This document shows positions 60,222-64,000 of a DNA stretch of 64,000 bases, piece after piece. The position numbers and the translations under genes were made by a program. Under the pieces are notes generated by a model. It saw only the letters and a program-made list of their open reading frames with translations. It was not told where the DNA came from and did not search any database. Origin of the DNA: Propionicimonas sp. (GTDB lineage: Bacteria > Actinomycetota > Actinomycetes > Propionibacteriales > Propionibacteriaceae); contig NZ_JARKPQ010000003.1 in assembly GCF_029975155.1 (NCBI RefSeq), positions 1-64,000 of the forward strand, read 5' to 3'. How positions within the stretch are numbered: the stretch's first letter is position 1; each line of letters opens with the position of its first letter.

Positions 60222-61649
60222 GTGCTGACGATGGGCGTCGTCCGCGGGATCAGTTACGGGCTGTTCGGCCCGCCGGAGGACTTCGGCGCGGCCGCCCGCG
60301 ACCTGAACGCCCGGCTGATCCGGGCCTACGTCTACTGGCACCAGGTGGAGCCGACGCCGGGGGAGTACGACTGGACGGTCGTCGACCGGCTGCTGGCCCA
60401 GGTCGGGGGCTGGGGACGACTGTGGGTGACCGTCTGCAGCAGTTCGCCGTGGGCCACCCGCACCGCGACCACCTTCCTGCCGCCGTCGCCGCCGCTCGAC
60501 CCCGAGGCCTACGGCAGGTTCGTGGCGGCACTGGTCGATCGGGCCCGGCAGCACGTCGAGTACTGGCAGTGTGAGAACGAGCCGAGCAACACCGGGCTGC
60601 TCTGGGCGGGTTCCGCCGAGGAGTACGCGAGCCTCCTGGAGACGTTCGCCGCGGCCGTCCGTTCGGTGCCCGGGGCGGGTCACATCGTCCTCGGCGGCAT
60701 CGGCTACGACGCGCTCTCCACCGAGGCGGACAGCGAGCAGTGGGAGTTCTTCGACACCGTCTGCAGCACCGTCCCGGACGCCTTCGACGTCGCCGACGTC
60801 CACCTCTACGACGACCCACGGCGCATCCCGGCCCACGTCGCGGCGATCCGGGACCTGCTGACCCGCAACGCCTGCGACCAGCCCCTGGTCGTCGGTGAGT
60901 TCGGCGGCCCGACGATCCTCGGCTTTCCCGAGGCGGAGCACGCCCTCCAGACGGCGATGCTCAGTGCACTGTCGGGCGGCCCGGACGGACCGGGTGGTGA
61001 ATCCCCTGACCGGCGGGCGATGCGGGCGCTGTACGACCGGCTCGAGGGACTGCCGCCCGAACTGCAGCAGTTCCTGGACGGCTGCCCGCCCGAGGTGGCG
61101 TCCCGCAGGGACCGGATCGCGTGCCGCGAAGTGGTCACCCGCGCCCTGTTCGCCCTCGCCGAGGGCGTGCCGCTGGCCTGCTGGTGGGATCTCGCGCCCG
61201 AGGTGCCCGGCTATTCCGACCCGTACAACATGCTCGGCCTGGTGTCGGCGCGACTCGCCCTGCTCGACTTCCGCGGCGACCCACCCGAACTGGTGGACGC
61301 CCAGCCCGCGGCGGCGACGTTCCGGATGCTCGCCGCGGCGTTGCGCGGCGCGATCGCCGTCGAGCGGATCACCCTCGGCGATCGCGGCGACGTCCACGCC
61401 TTCACCGTCGTCTTCCCGGACGGCTCCGACAAGGCTGTCCAGGTGCTCTGGCGCGACGCGGGAGCGTTCGAGGGCGACGCGGACGCCCGCGAGGCCTTCG
61501 AGTGGCAGTGGGTGCACGACGGGCTGCACGTCGCCAACGCGTTCGCCGAAGCCGTGCCCATGCCCGCCTGGAACCACGGCCGGCTGGCGGTGCCGCTGAC
61601 CGCGACGCCGATCCTGCTCAGCTCCACCCCGCTGCTGACGGTGGGCTGA
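60222..61649 (+). CDS. Clan-A-like glycoside hydrolase, cytoplasmic
   Basis: The 475-residue protein resembles TIM-barrel glycosidases (GH5/GH39-like): RAYVYWHQVEPTPGEYDW, the acid/base glutamate in YWQCENEPSNTG, and a likely nucleophile glutamate in LVVGEFGGPTILG. A beta-rich tail follows from about 390. No signal peptide is seen, so it acts inside the cell or on imported sugars. The GTG at 60222 has GGAGG nine bases upstream; an ATG at 60231 is also possible. Substrate unknown. Confidence 0.8.
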   Translation: MLTMGVVRGISYGLFGPPEDFGAAARDLNARLIRAYVYWHQVEPTPGEYDWTVVDRLLAQVGGWGRLWVTVCSSSPWATRTATTFLPPSPPLDPEAYGRFVAALVDRARQHVEYWQCENEPSNTGLLWAGSAEEYASLLETFAAAVRSVPGAGHIVLGGIGYDALSTEADSEQWEFFDTVCSTVPDAFDVADVHLYDDPRRIPAHVAAIRDLLTRNACDQPLVVGEFGGPTILGFPEAEHALQTAMLSALSGGPDGPGGESPDRRAMRALYDRLEGLPPELQQFLDGCPPEVASRRDRIACREVVTRALFALAEGVPLACWWDLAPEVPGYSDPYNMLGLVSARLALLDFRGDPPELVDAQPAAATFRMLAAALRGAIAVERITLGDRGDVHAFTVVFPDGSDKAVQVLWRDAGAFEGDADAREAFEWQWVHDGLHVANAFAEAVPMPAWNHGRLAVPLTATPILLSSTPLLTVG

Positions 61650-61675
61650 GCCGCTTCGTCGGCACGGTCCCGCGC

Positions 61676-62572
61676 TCAGATCGGGGCGACCGTCTGACCG
61701 TCCGGCTCCCGCGGTGCGGTGCGGTACCACAGTTCGACGGTCTGGATCACCCAGTACACCACGAACAGCAGGAGCAGCCAGGCCTCGACCCAGAAGATCA
61801 CCGGCACCCTCACCGAGTCCGTCGTGGCCTGCGCGTTCTGCCGTCCGGTCCGCAGGAAGGTCACCACGCCGACGACCACGCCGAGCGCCATTCCGGTAGC
61901 GGTCACGGAGTAGAGCTTGCGGTAGCCGTCCTCGACCTCCCTGCGCACGCCCGGCTCGTCCGGGGAGCGCAGCGCGTTGATGAACACCACGATCACGAGG
62001 ATCACGAAGAACGGGATCGCGGTCGCGTAGTGCGCGAACTGCAGGAACAGACCGTCCCCGAACTGGCGGAACAGGAACGCCGCGATCCACACGACGAGCA
62101 GGACGAGGAAGCCGCGCCGGGTGTCCGACTGCGCCGCGGCCCCCGCGCGCAGCAGCCGGACACCCACGAAGACCAGCGCGACGGCGGCGGTCGCCAGGTA
62201 GGCGCCGAAGCCGATCGTGACCGACGCATGGAACCGCTCCGGCACGCATTCGGCACCCGGCACCGGGCAGGTCGGGTCGATCGTGGGGGTGGGGACGAAC
62301 GCGACCACCGGGATCAGCACACCGGCGACGTCGAGCAGGGTGTTCTCCGCGCCCGGCCTGCCCTTGACCGCGAACAGCGCCAACCCCACCGCGACCAGGC
62401 AGGCCACGAACACGCCCTGCATCGGCCCGTAGAACGTGGCGCTGATGGACGGCGGGATCCCGCCACCCGTGGTGAGTACCAGCAGCCCCAGACCGAAGCC
62501 GAGCACCAGCCCGATGGCCGCGATGCCGGCCCGCAGCGACCGATAGGTGTCGATTGCCGCCTGCCACTCCAT
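61676..62572 (-). CDS. Multipass membrane protein of unknown function
   Basis: I do not recognise a named family. The 298 residues hold about eight hydrophobic segments, a loop with CPVPGAEC (two cysteines, possibly a disulphide outside) near 105-112, and a charged stretch ALRSPDEPGVRREVEDGYRK. The ATG at 62572 follows GAGGGGG; an upstream in-frame ATG at 62596 lacks such a site. No partner gene. Confidence 0.75.
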   Translation of the reverse strand: MEWQAAIDTYRSLRAGIAAIGLVLGFGLGLLVLTTGGGIPPSISATFYGPMQGVFVACLVAVGLALFAVKGRPGAENTLLDVAGVLIPVVAFVPTPTIDPTCPVPGAECVPERFHASVTIGFGAYLATAAVALVFVGVRLLRAGAAAQSDTRRGFLVLLVVWIAAFLFRQFGDGLFLQFAHYATAIPFFVILVIVVFINALRSPDEPGVRREVEDGYRKLYSVTATGMALGVVVGVVTFLRTGRQNAQATTDSVRVPVIFWVEAWLLLLFVVYWVIQTVELWYRTAPREPDGQTVAPI

Positions 62573-62672
62573 GGCACCCCCTCGATCCGGTTCCATCCTC
62601 CCTGACCGTCCGAGCGCCCGGGCAAGCCGCCCGGACTACGCAGTCCTGCCCCTCCTTTCATCCGGCAACCAC

Positions 62673-62835
62673 CGTCATCCCGGCCGACTACTCGACCGCC
62701 GGGGATCCCGGGTCGAGCCCGGGATGACGGACGCTACCGTCATCCCGACGTACACCGTCATCCCGGCGAACGCCGGGATCCCCGCACCGGCCTGGCAACC
62801 CGACAACAGGGATCCCGGGTCAAGCCCGGGATGAC
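62673..62835. repeat. Cluster of GTCATCCCGG palindromic repeats
   Basis: At least four units, GTCATCCCGGCCGAC, GGGATCCCGGGTCGAGCCCG, GTCATCCCGGCGAACGCCGG and GGGATCCCGGGTCAAGCCCG, lie head to head between the membrane-protein gene and murA. It is the densest group of this repeat type in the window. Confidence 0.75.
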
Positions 62836-62845
62836 GAGGGGCGCC

Positions 62846-62899
62846 GGGGCGACCGAGGGGCGCGGGACGACCGAGGGGCCCGGGACGACCGAAGGGGCC
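62846..62899. repeat. Three 18-base tandem repeats after murA
   Basis: Units at 62846, 62864 and 62882 share GGGACGACCGAGGGGCCC with few changes. They lie directly behind the murA stop. No coding role is seen. Confidence 0.65.
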
Positions 62900-62907
62900 G
62901 ACCGGGC

Positions 62908-64000
62908 TCAGTCGCGGAAGACGTCGATCTTCGCGCCGAGGGCGTTCAGGCGGTTGGGCAGGTCCTCGTAGCCGCGGTTGATCACGTACACGTCGCGCAG
63001 CACGCTGGTGCCGCGGGCGGCGAGGGCCGCCAGCAGCAGGCAGACCGCCGGGCGCAGCGCCTGCGGGCAGATCAGCTCCTGCCCGCGCCAGCGGGTCGGT
63101 CCGGTGACCACGATTCGGTGGGGATCCAGCAGCTGCACATCGGCGCCCAGCTTGTTCAGTTCGACGAGGTGGATCGCCCGGTTCTCATAGACCCAGTCGT
63201 GGATCATCGTGCGGCCGTCCGCGACCGCGGCGATCACGGCGAAGAACGGCAGGTTGTCGATGTTCAGCCCGGGGAACGGCATCGGGTGGATCTTGTCGGC
63301 GGCGGCGTGCAGCACCGACGGCCGGACGGTGATGTCCACCAGCCGCGTCCTGCCGTTGGCGGAGTGGTACTCGGGGGTCAGCGAGTAGTCCAGGCCCATC
63401 TCGGAGAGGATCGCCAGCTCGATGTCCAGGAATTCGATCGGCGCCCGCTGCACGGTCAGCTCGGAGGAGGTGACGATCGCCGCGGTGATCAGGCTCATCG
63501 CCTCGATCGGATCCTCCGACGGCGAGAACTCCACGTCGGCCTCGATCCGCTCCAGACCGTGGACGGTCAGCGTGGTGGTGCCGATGCCGTCGACCTGCAC
63601 GCCGAGTTCGGTGAGGAAGAAGCACAGGTCCTGCACCATGTAGTTGCTGGACGCGTTGCGGATCTCGGTGCGGCCGGGGAACTGCGCGGCCGCCATCAGC
63701 ACGTTCTCGGTGACCGTGTCACCGCGCTCGGTGAGCGTGATCCGCCGGTCCGCGGACGCCGAGTCGCGGACCTCGGCGTGATAGAGGCCCTGGGTGGTGC
63801 GCACGCTCAGGCCGAAGTGCCGCAGCGCCTGCAGGTGGGGCGTGACCGTCCTCGCACCCAGGTTGCAGCCGCCGGCGTACGGCAGGTCGAAGCTGTCCTC
63901 CGAGTGCAGCAGCGGGCCGAGGAACATGATGATCGACCGGGTGCGCCGGGCGGCGTCCACATGCATGTGCGCCAGGTCGAGCCGGGCGGGACGGACGAGT
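62908..64000 (-). CDS. murA: UDP-N-acetylglucosamine 1-carboxyvinyltransferase (MurA family), 5' part outside window
   Basis: The visible 364 residues are the central and C-terminal parts of an enolpyruvyl transferase of the MurA type, which joins PEP to UDP-GlcNAc in the first step of peptidoglycan synthesis. The PEP-binding cysteine is kept in YAGGCNLGARTV. Other marks are GRTEIRNASSNYMVQDL and MPFPGLNIDNLPFFAV. The RTVTPHL after the cysteine differs from the usual RPVDLHL, so a MurA paralogue is possible. The gene runs off the window at 64000. Confidence 0.9.
   Translation of the reverse strand, partial: LVRPARLDLAHMHVDAARRTRSIIMFLGPLLHSEDSFDLPYAGGCNLGARTVTPHLQALRHFGLSVRTTQGLYHAEVRDSASADRRITLTERGDTVTENVLMAAAQFPGRTEIRNASSNYMVQDLCFFLTELGVQVDGIGTTTLTVHGLERIEADVEFSPSEDPIEAMSLITAAIVTSSELTVQRAPIEFLDIELAILSEMGLDYSLTPEYHSANGRTRLVDITVRPSVLHAAADKIHPMPFPGLNIDNLPFFAVIAAVADGRTMIHDWVYENRAIHLVELNKLGADVQLLDPHRIVVTGPTRWRGQELICPQALRPAVCLLLAALAARGTSVLRDVYVINRGYEDLPNRLNALGAKIDVFRD

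Noticed and set aside
59412-62567. 1051-codon minus-strand frame
   Set aside because: It runs antisense to the ArsB-like, universal-stress-like and glycoside hydrolase genes, which carry recognisable motifs on the plus strand.

Overview
The window is GC-rich actinobacterial chromosome with no phage or integrated element that I can see. RbpA, a split Lnt/Ppm1 pair, NrdHIEF, many GTG starts and start codons sitting six bases after a -10 box all point to Actinobacteria. Aerobic-route cobalamin genes together with an anaerobic ribonucleotide reductase suggest a facultatively anaerobic, B12-making lineage such as Propionibacteriales; that family-level guess is inference.

Layout. 1-10.1 kb is a cobalamin-responsive block: a BtuF-like protein, a ThrE exporter and an N-terminal-domain-only PEP carboxykinase (all minus) lie behind a compact cobalamin riboswitch; then cobF; then full-length pckG behind a second copy of the same riboswitch; then metE behind a long-form cobalamin riboswitch; then a YibE/F membrane protein. 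10.2-14.9 kb holds a GbsR/MarR-regulated ABC exporter and an AraC-LysE pair. 15.0-22.6 kb holds two ribonucleotide reductases in divergent array, nrdHIEF (class Ib) and nrdDG (class III), with NrdR-like boxes between them and a cobalamin riboswitch on nrdDG. 22.7-34.9 kb holds a P-type ATPase and the cobalamin group: a cobB-cobC fusion, cobO, cbiT, riboswitch-cbiMNQO, cobQ, and a transporter with a histidine-rich tail. 35-64 kb is mixed housekeeping and transport: pyruvyl-transferase-like protein, alkaline phosphatase, AI-2E and DMT transporters, two MFS proteins, ThpR, CorA, YqeY, metX-metW, 5'-3' exonuclease, lnt-ppm1-fxsA, rbpA, an Atg22-like MFS protein, glycerophosphodiesterase, pdxY, an ArsB-like transporter, a glycoside hydrolase and the 3' part of murA.

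How it fits together. Five cobalamin riboswitches lie within 30 kb. metE (a B12-independent enzyme with a B12-dependent counterpart), nrdDG and cbiMNQO (cobalt uptake) are logical targets. pckG and the PEPCK-stub/thrE/btuF-like operon are unexpected ones. Two palindromic elements of a locally dispersed repeat family lie in frame inside the cobB-cobC fusion.

Stretches over 300 bases without a main gene: 2978-3319 and 6025-6342 (compact riboswitches, small upstream frames, hairpins), 8647-8949 (metE riboswitch and a divergent promoter), 19148-19717 (NrdR-like boxes and nrdD riboswitch), 62573-62907 (palindromic and tandem repeats). No tRNA, rRNA, CRISPR array or insertion sequence was recognised.
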